Of a stretch of 64,000 bases of DNA, positions 1 through 10,242 are shown piece after piece (within the stretch, counting starts at the first letter, position 1; every line of letters starts with the position of its first letter). Source of the DNA: Raffaelea ambrosiae (Eukaryota; Ascomycota; Sordariomycetes; Ophiostomatales; Ophiostomataceae); assembly GCA_002778195.1 (NCBI GenBank), contig PCDI01000001.1, positions 5,109,869 to 5,173,868 on the forward strand. The letters are read 5' to 3'. The translations under genes and the position numbers were made by a program. The notes under the pieces were generated by a model. The model saw only the letters and a list, made by a program, of their open reading frames with translations, did no database searches and was not told the origin of the DNA.

Positions 1-424
1 AGCCCTTCTCGGTCTCGGCTTTTTGTGGTTTGGGCAATCCCACTTACAAACAAATTCACTCCTCACCGTGCAGTCACCCCATGCATGGAATCAATATTAC
101 TTCTTCTGGGTCGATCACAGGGCCGGCCGGGTCCCAAGGTGCCCAGAGCACTAGTGCACGAGTAGTACAGGATGGACCTGTCGAGTCCGTGACCTAGTCA
201 GGATACTCTTCCTCTTGGCAAGTCCGCTCTCCGATGGCTTCCCCCCTTGCATGCCCATCCCATGTGCGAGTGCGGACGTAGGACTGCATACACATGGGGG
301 CATGTATATATAGATAAGCCAAGGATGATGCGACCCAGCCACAGGAGCTCACCCCAGCTTCCCCGTCTTGCTCGCGGTCAATTGGGAAGGTTTTCAGTCT
401 TCCAAGTACAAGCTCTTCATCATC
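1..424 (+). promoter_or_regulatory. upstream region of the catalase-peroxidase gene
   Basis: No gene is seen here. A TATA-like run, TATATATA, lies at 305-312, about 115 bases before the first usable ATG at 425, and fits a core promoter for the catalase-peroxidase gene. The short frames on either strand have no recognisable protein content. Confidence 0.45.
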
Positions 425-3245
425 ATGTTCGAGACAATGTCCCCCAGTCGTTTGCTGACGGTTGCCGTCGGCCTCTTACCGCTGACCTCGGCGGCATCCT
501 GCCCGTACCTCCATGGCAATGGCGTTGCTCGTCGGGACAATGCACCCCGCCACCCAGAGGCCATCATTGAGCCGCGATACAGCTCCGATGAGGGTACCGA
601 CTTTGGCCGCTGCCCGAGAAAGTCCAAGGTTGCCGGCGGTGGCACCCGGAACAAGGACTGGTGGCCATGCGCCCTGAAGCTGGACGTGCTGCGCCAGAAC
701 CTGGACCAAGTCAACCCCTTGGGTGGCGACTTCGACTATGCTACCGAATTTGCGAAGCTGGATGGTGAGCATCCCTTGCACGCCCCTGTTCCAGGTGTAA
801 GCATACTTACTGACAGCCACAATGGACAGTCGAGGCGCTCAAGAAGGACCTGACCGAGTTGACCACCAACTCGCAAGTCTGGTGGCCTGCCGACTTTGGC
901 AACTACGGACCCTTCTTCATTCGGATGTCATGGCACAGCGCCGGCACCTATCGCCAGGTGGACGGACGCGGAGGAGCGGGCATGGGCCAGCAGCGCTTTG
1001 CCCCTCTCAACAGCTGGCCAGACAATGCCAGTCTGGACAAGGCGCGTCGCCTGCTCTGTGAGTACTGCCCCCCTATGCACTCCCATGGCTATGATAGACT
1101 ATATTGGTCGCTAACCGTACCAAGGGCCCATCAAGCAGAAGTATGGTAACAAGATATCGTGGGCCGATCTGATCGCCTATGCCGGTACTCTGGCGCTGGA
1201 GAATATGGGCGTGCCTCTGTACGGCTTCGCTTTCGGCCGCGTCGACACCTGGCAGTCGGACGAGGGCATCTACTGGGGCAGCGAGACCGAGATGTACCCC
1301 GAGAAGGGCAGCTTCAAGGAGCGCTACAATGGCAGCACGGACATTTACGACCGCGCCGACGAGCTCGAGAGCCCGCTGGGTGCCGCCAACATGGGCCTGA
1401 TCTACGTCGACCCGGAGGGTCCTGGAGGCAACCCCATTCCCGAGGCCTCCGCGCTGGACATCCGCGAGACGTTTGGTCGCATGGGCATGGACGACGAGGA
1501 GACCGTGGCCCTGATTGCCGGTGGCCACGCCTTTGGCAAGACCCATGGTGCTGTGGAGGGCAAATACATTGGCGCCGAGCCTCTGAGCGCGTCCATCGAG
1601 TCGATGGGTCTGGGCTGGAAGAACAACTTTAGCACGGGCGTGGCCGACTACGCCTACACGTCGGGCATCGAAGTGATCTGGTCGGAGACGCCCACCAAGT
1701 GGGCCAACGGTAAGCTATGGTCTACCATGATTGTCTGCGAGAGAGACAAAATACGCTGGTGTTGCATGCTAATGTCGTCTCTTGGCGCACAGAATTCCTC
1801 AAGTCTCTGTTGCACAACAACTGGACGCTTACGGAGAGCCCGTCGGGTGCCACGCAGTGGATCGCCAAAGAGGCCAATGCGACCTACCCGGATCCGTTCA
1901 TTCCCAACACGTTCCGCAAGCCGACGATGCTGACCAGCGACATTGCGCTGCGCGACGACCCGATCTACAAGAACATCTCGACCACGTTCTACAACGACTT
2001 TGACTACTTCACCGAGAAGTTTTCGCAGGCGTGGTGTACGCACTTCCGCCTGCCGTCCCTCCCACAATGCAGAGCATCAGTGACTGACTCGCCTCCGCAG
2101 ACAAGCTCGTCCACCGCGACATGGGCCCGCTTTCACGGTACCTTGGTCCCTGGGTCCCCACGTCGGCGCCCTTTGTCTGGCAAGATCCTCTGCCCGAGGT
2201 GACCTACCAGACCATCGACAACAGTGACGTCGAGAAGCTCAAGACGCAGATCATCAACGCGCCTGGCCTGAACGTCTCCAATCTCATCACCACGGCTTGG
2301 GGTTCGGCCTCCAGCTTCCGAATTTCGGACAAGCGTGGCGGCGCCAACGGTGCCCGCATTGCTCTCGAGCCCCAGGTTTCGTTCGCCGCCAACAACCCGG
2401 CGCGCCTCAAGACCGTTCTGCCAGCAGTACGTGTATTTCCGTATTGGAATGGAGTGTTTTCGGGAATTTGGCTAACACGTATGTCTTCTTCATCCAGCTC
2501 CAGCAAGTCGTGGACAAGTTCAACTCTGCCAACAAGAAGAAGCAGGTGTCCCTGGCCGATGCGATCGTGCTGGGTGGCGCCGCTGCCATTGAGAAGGCTG
2601 CCAAGGCGGCCGGCACCCCGGTCAAGGTCCCCTTCACGCCCGGCCGTGTGGATACTACCCAGGCTCTCACCGACGTGACCACCTTTGCTTACCGTAAGTG
2701 TCCCGTAGGCGGATCATGGCTTTTATCAGACCCACGCTGACAAAGATGCAGTTGAGCCCGAGGCCGACGGCTTCCGCAACTACGGACACGGAAATGCCCG
2801 CTCCCTGACTGAAGAGCTTCTGGTGGACAAGGCTTCTCTTCTGACTCTCACGCCCCCTCAGATGACGGTTCTCGTTGGTGGCCTGCGTGCCCTCGATGCC
2901 AACTACGACGGGTCCAAGTACGGCATTCTGACGGACCGTCCGGGCCAGCTGACCAACGACTTCTTTGTCAACCTGATGAACATGTCTACCGTGTGGTCGC
3001 CGCTCTCGAACAACACGGACGAGTATTTCAAGGGTGCCGACCTCTACAGCGGCGCGCAGAAGTACACGGCCACCCGTGTCGACCTTGTCTTTGGTTCCCA
3101 CCCCGAGCTCCGTGCGATTTCGGAGGTCTACGGTGCCCTGGACGCCCAGAAGAAGTTTGTCAAGGACTTTGTTTCTGCGTGGGCCAAGGTCATGGACCTG
3201 GACAGATACGACATCAAAGCCCGCAAGCAGAATAACGTGCAGTAA
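425..3245 (+). CDS. katG: secreted catalase-peroxidase (KatG type)
   Basis: Heme enzyme that removes hydrogen peroxide by catalase and peroxidase reactions; the signal peptide implies export. Seven exons fit: 425-764, 830-1057, 1125-1709, 1793-2035, 2101-2426, 2498-2693, 2752-3245, giving 803 residues, the usual two-domain KatG length. The N-terminus is hydrophobic (SRLLTVAVGLLPLTSA) and ends in a likely cleavage site; an alternative start lies four codons later at 437. Distal-pocket residues Arg145, Trp148 and His149 are in IRMSWHSAGTYR. The tyrosine of the family's Met-Tyr-Trp crosslink is likely in LIYVDPEGPGGNP, and the proximal histidine is in AGGHAFGKTHGA. The C-terminal half (from about residue 465) is the degenerate second peroxidase domain. 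By analogy with secreted fungal KatG2 enzymes, a role against host-derived peroxide is possible, but that is inference. Confidence 0.95.
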
Positions 3246-3491
3246 AGTCTTTTTGTGGTGTTGGTTGCCGGGATAATGTAATATTTTGTTTTGTATCAAG
3301 TGTTGTTTACCGCAATGAATCTAAAAACTAATCACGACGATGGGATCTCTGTGATCAAGGTCCGTTCTTCTTCTTGCTTGCACAGAATGAAAAATGAAGA
3401 CGGTCAGCACAAATGAAATGTACACCGCCCAATACAACAGTGCCACCAGACACCTCCAACGTTCCAGGTATGCTCCCGATCCATTCCCCTC

Positions 3492-4190
3492 TTAGTCCTC
3501 CGTATCGTGCTCGGGTGCTTCGTCATCGCGGTGGGGCGACGGATGTGCGCCGCCATTGGTCGTTGGCTTGGGCCAGGGCCAGCATCCGTGGAGGGTAATA
3601 TTGTCGTAGACAAAATTGACACTTTCAGAGCTCTCTTGGGAAGCACGGTGTTTGTACATCAGCACTTGGTGCTTGTCCAGTGCGCAGCAACTGGTCATGT
3701 TGCGGATCGAGATATCAGACACGCGAAAATGCAGCCATGCATCTCTTTTTGTCTCTGGAAATCCCACAAGAAGACATCCACTCTAGCGTTTGTTATCCGA
3801 GTGGTCGGTCAATAAGTAGCGGCGAGCATTGCATTTGTTGGTCCGGCTGTTGACTAGGAAGCCGTAGGCGTTCCATTCGACGTTCTCGATGCCGCGGTTG
3901 TACTCTGGAACAACGTTGCTGGCGTTCCAGAAGAAGCCGTCCCTCATCAAACGGGGAACGTCGGCAGTGTAAATGGCGAGGATAGCCACCCAATCCTGCT
4001 CTCCCTGAATCCCTCCGTATATGGCATTGGACTCAAAGACGCAGGAAATATGAGACATGCCATTGGTATAGCCTCTGGTATCTTTCATGCAAGGGCTGTT
4101 GACTTGTACGAGATAGAGTACGTCGAGCTGGTCCAGTGTGGGCACTTGTTGGTTGCTGGCCAAGGGCGGTCTCGCGGAGGCTTCTTCCAT
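3492..4190 (-). pseudogene. unrecognised frame of about 230 codons broken by one TAG
   Basis: A minus-strand frame opens at an ATG at 4190 and runs to a TAA at 3492-3494 with one internal stop, TAG at 3783-3785. Both sides stay in the same frame and both look protein-like: DGFFWNASNVVPEYNRG before the stop, SDISIRNMTSCCALDKHQ after it. No clean intron removes the stop; the only nearby upstream GT sites, GTCGAA and GTCAAC, are poor donors. A CAG to TAG transition would explain it, as would an unseen intron or a sequencing error. I recognise no family. It lies tail to tail with the catalase-peroxidase gene. It could also be a chance frame. Confidence 0.35.
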
Positions 4191-4722
4191 CGTGGCGTGG
4201 TCAAGTGGCCGTACAGTTCGTTGCTAATGGCTGTTGTAATTGTATTTTGTTCGTGTCAAAGAGCAATTGTTGGAGTCCTGTTTATTTTGCTTGTTTTTGT
4301 AGTTTCCTATCTACGTGTCCTTTGGGGTGATTGTGCTGGAGTTTGGCCTGGCCGATTGTGGAAGGCGCGAAGAGGGGTCTGGTCTTTTTGCCCAGGTGGA
4401 AGGGAAGAGTTGGTATGAAGTACTGTTCCTGCCAAATTTGACAATTCATACAATGTCTTTATTGTGGGGAGGGGGCTTTCGAGGCTCGCGGTCGTTCCCG
4501 GGCTTTCGTGTTCTCTTGTTCCGTGCTTTCGCACAGTTTCAAAGTTTAGGGCCTTCTTTCTCCCACTTTGTTGTCCGCAAAACCCACCCACACAAACGTG
4601 CGAAATGACCAGAGAGATAAAAATTCTCTCTGTCCTCCCACTCACTCACTTTAGCATCAGAAGCGGCCAGATTTGAAACGTACGACTGGCCTTTGTATTG
4701 TTTTCTTATCCGGCGGTTTTAC
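4191..4722. other. intergenic, nothing recognised
   Basis: This lies between the interrupted frame and the 3' end of the HET gene. Short overlapping frames on both strands show no known motif. Confidence 0.5.
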
Positions 4723-7149
4723 TCACACTAATTTAATTGTCCGTGATGGCCAGTTCTCGACAGATCTTGTGTTTTTCCAATCCAAAATCAGACAGCCTAC
4801 CCTCTCAAATACACCATCAGGGTGAGCAGGTCCCTGGACATTGTCGACTTGTCTAAGAATCAAACATTGAATTAGCTGCTCTACTACTGCCAAATCGCTG
4901 TCCTCGTCGTCCTCTTTGTCACCAGTGTTCTCAGAGGGAGCACAATTTTGTTTGTCTTCGTCTTCGACACCCATGTCAATAAGAAGCAGCGAGTATTCCT
5001 CCTGTTCATATTGCTCCCAATCTACCTCAAGATCGGCTCGTTTCTGGGACCCGATTTGCTGAACAAATGGACGGGAGCAGACGTAAACGGACAATAAAAT
5101 GTTGTCGTCACTGGATGGTTCGGTGTTTCCAGAAGTGTCTCTTCGAAAGACCAAGCAGGATGCATTAAGCCCAGTGCCACCAGCTGGAGGCTCGTCAAAC
5201 CAGGCAGAACCCGCCTCATCATTTTCGGCCCAACTGTACGGTCCACTCCGGAACTGTTGGCTGCTGCGGCGAAGAGAGCCCATGCGACCCCTGACAATTA
5301 GATGCGCTGCAGTCACAGGACCAAAGCTGTTCTGCGGATCTTCCAGCGCGACATGCGACGAGATAAGCTGCATGTTATTGGGGTGTGGTTTTCGGTACAT
5401 GTGCCAATCTGGACCCATGAACGTGATCGGGGAGTCTGTGACGGCCCACGACCACGAGGGCGCGCGATAGTATTGCCGGACATGGGGGCAATGCATCCCG
5501 TCTGGGTAGAACAGCAACCCGCGACCAATATCGGCAGTCCACAGCCCTGCTAGGTAGGTAAACTTGTCACAATCATCTGGCCCCACTGACTGTACAAGAG
5601 CCCGGTGAACCCGCTGAGCCAAGCCGGACAGGGCTGGTAGCTTGTCTGACCCAACTGTGAGACGGCGATGCGAGTATGCGCGTAGAAGACTGTAGTAGTC
5701 ATGAAAAACAGCATTCGCGCGACTGTTGCTGTCCGTCTTGGTGTCCACGGTGGTAGAGTAGTGCCCACGGCTGAGATGCGGATACTTTTCGTAAGGAAAC
5801 GAACGGCCATGGGGCTGGCCATCAGCTGACTGATAACCCCCGGTAGGACAGTACCAGTAAATCTGCCTCTGACCAAAGAACAGCATCCGTGTAGACAGGA
5901 CGAGCTCCTGAAGGGTCCACCCCCTCCCACTCAGGGGCCCGCTCTCGTCAAGGATCCGGAGGTTCTCCTCATAACGATCCACGGCACTGATTTCAAGGGG
6001 CATTGGTGTATTGCTGCCGTTGCCGGTGACATATATTGTTACGCTCTCCAAATCGGGTGCCGGTGAGGATGGTGCATTGGGATGCAAAATCCCCACAGTG
6101 CTGTCTTTGGCAGACATGGCCAACAGCGACACCGTGGCACGGCTGTAGACATCTCCCATGAGTCGTGCCTCTCGCTGCCAGTCATCATTCATGTCCTGAA
6201 CGATGCACAGTGCGTCTATCCAGACGTACTGGATGCCGAGTGACTTTGTAATCTCCATCGCGTCTCGAAAGTTCGCGGGCAAATGATGAACTGGTAGTGC
6301 CTTGAGAAATGTGTCCATCGTGACTGTTGTCAGACTTTCCGAGACTGTACCTCCCCAACAGTGGCTCAAGGCAACATATTCAGCGCAGCCATGATTTCTG
6401 GTCCCTGGATTGACTTCTGTGGCATGGATGATCCGTGGAGGATTGCTGAGAACATCGATGACTCGCGTCGGAAGCCGAGGTGGTCCGCCATTCGAGCCGA
6501 GACGGCACCCAGGGTGGTCCTGGAGGCAGGTATCCAGCCAACGCCGAGCCAGTTGAAGGTTTCTCTCAGAACCCATATCGCTTTCGACATCAAGACAGCC
6601 AATTTTGAATCCGCCCACAATGGGCGGGAGATCCGTCTGGGGCATTCGCGAGATTGCGTTGCAGGGCAAACGGATGACCAACGGAAGGTTTGGAATATGC
6701 AACTGGTCGCCCATTTCCTGGAAGTCGCCCACGCGGAACATGATGATGTCAAACATGCGCACATCTTCTATCCGGCCACCGATTATCACATGCCGTGCGT
6801 AGAGAACAACGCGGATGTCCGTCTTTTTCAGCTGTTGTACGGCATCCGCCACGGACACCACGCCCGGATCCTTGCCTGTCCAGCCAGCACCCATGGAAGG
6901 CCAAAACGGGTAATTAGGATCATGCTGTGTGTGCTGAAAGCATTCGGCGACGAGGCGGCAGAGTGGGCAGCCTCGTTTGCCAGTCGCAGTATCCTGCCAT
7001 TCTAGTGCACATTTCTCGAGTTCCGCAAACGACGCGTGGTGGCGGTAGGATCCTCGCTCCGGGAAGACGTTGGCTTGATAGTTCGTTTTTGCCAGTTCTA
7101 CAAGTCGCTGAATTGTCATTTCCCTGCACTGGACGCAGAGCGAAGACAT
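4723..7149 (-). CDS. HET-domain protein (heterokaryon incompatibility type)
   Basis: Single-exon gene of 808 residues, stop TGA at 4723-4725. The ATG at 7149 is chosen because it begins a Cys-rich segment (SSLCVQCREM, then RGCPLCRLVAECF near residue 63) like the N-terminus of many HET proteins; the frame is open upstream to 7377 but has no ATG there. The HET domain lies at about residues 255-400: EYVALSHCWGG, LPANFRDAMEITKSLGIQY, VWIDALCIVQD and MGDVYSRATVSLLAMSA follow in the family order. Such proteins trigger regulated cell death on non-self recognition in some fungi, but most members are uncharacterised. The C-terminal 400 residues have no recognised domain, only an acidic stretch (EDEDKQN, GDKEDDEDSD). 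No NACHT or repeat module is visible, so the activating partner is unknown. Confidence 0.9.
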   Translation of the reverse strand: MSSLCVQCREMTIQRLVELAKTNYQANVFPERGSYRHHASFAELEKCALEWQDTATGKRGCPLCRLVAECFQHTQHDPNYPFWPSMGAGWTGKDPGVVSVADAVQQLKKTDIRVVLYARHVIIGGRIEDVRMFDIIMFRVGDFQEMGDQLHIPNLPLVIRLPCNAISRMPQTDLPPIVGGFKIGCLDVESDMGSERNLQLARRWLDTCLQDHPGCRLGSNGGPPRLPTRVIDVLSNPPRIIHATEVNPGTRNHGCAEYVALSHCWGGTVSESLTTVTMDTFLKALPVHHLPANFRDAMEITKSLGIQYVWIDALCIVQDMNDDWQREARLMGDVYSRATVSLLAMSAKDSTVGILHPNAPSSPAPDLESVTIYVTGNGSNTPMPLEISAVDRYEENLRILDESGPLSGRGWTLQELVLSTRMLFFGQRQIYWYCPTGGYQSADGQPHGRSFPYEKYPHLSRGHYSTTVDTKTDSNSRANAVFHDYYSLLRAYSHRRLTVGSDKLPALSGLAQRVHRALVQSVGPDDCDKFTYLAGLWTADIGRGLLFYPDGMHCPHVRQYYRAPSWSWAVTDSPITFMGPDWHMYRKPHPNNMQLISSHVALEDPQNSFGPVTAAHLIVRGRMGSLRRSSQQFRSGPYSWAENDEAGSAWFDEPPAGGTGLNASCLVFRRDTSGNTEPSSDDNILLSVYVCSRPFVQQIGSQKRADLEVDWEQYEQEEYSLLLIDMGVEDEDKQNCAPSENTGDKEDDEDSDLAVVEQLIQCLILRQVDNVQGPAHPDGVFERVGCLILDWKNTRSVENWPSRTIKLV

Positions 7150-7707
7150 GATGTCGTGAATCGTGTTTCTCTGGGAGCGGCGGGGGAGGGGGGAGGGGGG
7201 AAGAAAGAGGCAGATACAAACGAGGCTGACGGCGGGGTATTTCAGCTGAATGGCAAACACAAAGTTGCTGTAGCTTTGTGGAGAGTTGCGCTGCGTTGCT
7301 TGGCCTTGGCCAAGCCTGGAACCAGAGTTATGTCTTGGCTTAAATGAAAAAAAAAAATGCAGTAGCCACCAAAACACAAGTTTCCCAAGTTGTAAATCGA
7401 GTCTCTGAGAAACATCAACTGGAAATTGTCTGTATAAGACTCGCGGTCGGTACTAAAAATTTCGATATTGGCTGTTGACTTCTTGATTCAGAAAACGAAC
7501 GAGAAAGAAACCATTGCTCGCAGATTGTGGTGTATTTGCGCAAAACTGCAATCTGAAATAAATCTGAAAACAACCTCAATCGACATGAAGATTGGCACAA
7601 CAAAACAAGATTGCCATTGCCTTTGGAGATTTTTCAACCTTTTCTTCCCCTAACACAATACCAAAATCGATTTTGACAGAGCCACCCTCCCAGAAACGAC
7701 TTCCACG
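7150..7707. promoter_or_regulatory. shared upstream region of two divergent genes
   Basis: This 558-base stretch separates the HET gene (-) from the gag-like gene (+) and must hold both promoters. A purine-rich tract at about 7181-7210 would be a pyrimidine tract in the HET leader. No clear TATA box or operator was identified. Confidence 0.4.
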
Positions 7708-8525
7708 ATGCAGACCGAAGCGTATGGTGATGCTGCTCCGTTTCTCCCACAAACTTGGCGACACACTGACACGGTTGTTTTTGCTGCTCCAGATCCGATT
7801 CTGATCCGGAGCCGGGGTTTCCCGACCTGAGTGCGTTCTCGGCTGTCGATGCCGCGCCCCAGGTCATTCAGCTCACCGACATCAGCAATTTTGAGGAGTG
7901 GGAGACCAGCCTCTGGGCCAGTCTCCGCTACCACGGGCTGTCTGGTTTCCTCGAACGCACCGAACCCAAGCCCGAGAACACGGACAGTGTCGTCTTCGCC
8001 CAGTGGGACGAACGTCGACGCCTGGCCAAGGCCATCATCAAGTGCTCCATCGAACCCGTGGCGCCCGGCCTGCGCGGGCACGAGTACGCCTGCGCCTCGT
8101 CCTCCTCGACCAAGACGACCAGAAAGTGGAATCCCAAGGCCAAGAACCCGCGATCGCACTACGATGCGGCCATCTCGCTCATGGTCAAGGCCGCCGAGCA
8201 CACGGGCCTGGTGGCCACACTGCTGCACAGCGTCTGCCGTGCCGATCGTCTGGACTGGGACAGCCTTGCTGCGTACCAGGGTCTGCTCACGGAGAACCGT
8301 CGACGTCTCGCCAGCCTGCGGCACGACCCGGGCGACCGCACGATGATCTGGGTGGCGATCAACGGCCTGCGTGCGTCGAACCCGCGCTGGCACCGACTGC
8401 TGACGACGGAAATGGCCGCGGGAAGCCTGGACTGGCACGGGCTGATGGAAAAGATGTCGGCAAAGGCGTGCCGTGAAAAGCAGTTCCAACCAAAGGGAGA
8501 TGAAATGGAAGCAGATGCGGAGTAA
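7708..8525 (+). CDS. gag-like hypothetical protein
   Basis: Two exons: 7708-7721 (14 bases) and 7793-8525, with a 71-base intron (GTATGG to CTCCAG) that joins codon GC|A, giving 248 residues. The body opens with ISNFEEWETSLWASLRYHGL and WDERRRLAKAIIKCSI, a pattern of conserved Trp and helical spacing like the N-terminal gag segment of Copia-type elements and like single-copy fungal hypotheticals derived from it. No zinc knuckle, protease, integrase or reverse transcriptase lies nearby, and no long terminal repeats were seen. The open frame with a clean intron suggests a functional, perhaps domesticated, gene rather than a transposon remnant. Family assignment is by pattern only. The function is unknown. 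Confidence 0.6.
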
Positions 8526-8727
8526 AGAAGGCCAGGCAGAGAAGAACAACCAGAGAGATGCGGGCGGAGGGTACGAGGATTGTGGTGCTGGTGTTTGTCA
8601 AGATTGCTGTTGTTGAGAAGAATATTCTCTAACCCATGTTGTGCCCAAAAATGTATTTTCAATCATTTGTCTCCCTGTCTTTTGTACAATGGCAATGCAC
8701 CACATCCTCCTTTTTCTTTTTCTCCTC

Positions 8728-9846
8728 TCATTTTTTCTCTTTTGATCCCACAGAGTAAATAACACACAGGCTGCCACCTCCAGGCGGTCCTTGTCCTTCA
8801 GCACCACCGCTCACGTAAATGCGGGTGTCATCCACCAATCCTGCAATCAATCCACCCACAGCGGCCCGTGCATGTCTCGTGCTGTGGATGTCGCTGTCGG
8901 TGTTCATCGTGTGGCGGTGGCCCCTCACCAGCCCACTCGGTGAAGCCTCCGCCTTGGCAAACACCTGCAAGACGTCTCCGCCGTCCTGCTGGACTTTGCC
9001 CAGACAATGCAGCAGGGCCTTGGCGTCGATGGCATCGGCCATGTGTTTGGACACGGCGCAGAGGCCCGTGGTGATACTGGGATCGGACGCCAGCAGCAGA
9101 ATGTGGTTGTCCTCCAGCTCGGCCCCTGAACTGCAGCTGGCATGCGCGCTCCACGAAGGATTGTGCGCGTCGGCGGCCACGGCCTCCTCCATCTCGGACG
9201 GCGCCATCTCGTGTAGCGCCGCGGCGATGCCCACGGCCGCGGCATACCGCGACTTGGCCATGGACTCGTAGGTGTCTGTTGTGACGGGCGTGCGCCCCTG
9301 CGCACGGATGGTGGCGATCTTGTCCGATGTGAGCAGCGGGCACTTGATCAGCACCAGATGGACGTTCTCGGCCTGGAGGTGGGCGTCCGCCATCATTGTG
9401 GCGACCGTCTGCTGGACCTGGCGGGCATGCTCGACGGTGCCGATTTCGCTCGGCTCCAGTTCCCGCGTGCGGCCAACAGAGGCACGCAGGCTGCTCTTCC
9501 CCGAGAGGCCGTCGTCGCGGACGATGAACGTCACATGGGGGCTGAGCACGCCCTCAGTGCCACCCGAGAAGACGGTCACGGCCGCTTCGGGCAGCTGTGG
9601 CTCCCATACCGCAGCAGCCAGCGTGCGCGAGAAGTCGTTCACGCAGCCATTTCCTTGGGTGATGGTTAGCTGCTGAGTCAGTGGCATGGGGGGTCCATTG
9701 GCCCCTGCCGGATTCACTCTACCCTCTGTCTTGCCGGCCAGTGCCAGCACTTGGTCTGCGCTGTATCCCGCTTTCTTGAGCTTCTGCAAAGGTGACAAGT
9801 CCGCGGGCGAAGAAGTAGCAAACTTGAGGACGTTGACGGCAAACAT
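8728..9846 (-). CDS. cyanuric acid hydrolase / barbiturase-like ring-opening amidohydrolase
   Basis: Intronless, 372 residues, close to bacterial AtzD/TrzD at about 363. Family enzymes open the cyanuric acid or barbituric acid ring with a threefold set of Ser-Lys pairs. The three repeats are visible: Lys39 (LALAGKTEG) with Ser94 (FSGGTEG), Lys168 (VLIKCPLL) with Ser199 (AKSRYAAAVG), and Lys298 (VFAKAEAS) with Ser346 (SGGAEG). Further matches are GNGCVNDFSR near 66, DIHSTRHARAAVGG near 319 and the terminal GQGPPGGG. No signal peptide is seen, so it is probably cytosolic. It is divergent from, and shares a 396-base promoter with, an allophanate hydrolase-like amidase, which favours cyanuric acid catabolism over pyrimidine breakdown. 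Barbiturase activity is the main alternative; sequence alone does not separate the two. Confidence 0.85.
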   Translation of the reverse strand: MFAVNVLKFATSSPADLSPLQKLKKAGYSADQVLALAGKTEGRVNPAGANGPPMPLTQQLTITQGNGCVNDFSRTLAAAVWEPQLPEAAVTVFSGGTEGVLSPHVTFIVRDDGLSGKSSLRASVGRTRELEPSEIGTVEHARQVQQTVATMMADAHLQAENVHLVLIKCPLLTSDKIATIRAQGRTPVTTDTYESMAKSRYAAAVGIAAALHEMAPSEMEEAVAADAHNPSWSAHASCSSGAELEDNHILLLASDPSITTGLCAVSKHMADAIDAKALLHCLGKVQQDGGDVLQVFAKAEASPSGLVRGHRHTMNTDSDIHSTRHARAAVGGLIAGLVDDTRIYVSGGAEGQGPPGGGSLCVIYSVGSKEKK

Positions 9847-10242
9847 GGTTACGATGGTGGGACAGCAGCTTGTCTTTTTTTTTTTTTTTTGCAGGGATTT
9901 GGCAGCCGATCCAAGACATGCACAGAGCGTGGGAAAGGTTTAAAAAAAGCAAGCGACCGTGCCTGGAAACCTGGGGCTAGTGGCGGTGATTACCGACAGA
10001 GTGGTTCCATCGGCGACTACCGCCCTGTGGCCGCCGGTTTCTTGGGGACAACAGATAGGTGTGGCCGCCGGCCCTCCCGATAACACGACTCCACCACGAT
10101 TGACCAGTATCGGCTGCCCGCAACGTGTAAGTCGCGTCGACCTCGAGGGGGCTGGTACACGGGGCATAAAAGAAAGCGGAATTGCCTGCCATCTGAAGCC
10201 AGGCCACGAGAAACCACAGGCATTTGCGGTCGTCCACCAAAG
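9847..10242. promoter_or_regulatory. bidirectional promoter with GATA sites and a CGG-containing direct repeat
   Basis: This stretch separates the divergent cyanuric acid hydrolase-like and allophanate hydrolase-like genes. GATA cores lie at 10054-10057 and 10079-10082 and on the other strand at 10108-10111; clustered GATA sites are the binding signal of AreA/Nit2 nitrogen regulators. A perfect 12-base direct repeat, TGTGGCCGCCGG, lies at 10026-10037 and 10060-10071 and could serve a Zn2Cys6 factor. CATAAAAG at 10165-10172 is a candidate TATA box for the plus-strand gene, 71 bases before its ATG. Confidence 0.5.

Noticed and set aside
7150..7377. N-terminal extension of the HET-domain frame beyond the ATG at 7149
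   Set aside because: The frame stays open to 7377 but holds no ATG, and the extension is basic and low complexity. The ATG at 7149 directly precedes the family-like Cys-rich start.
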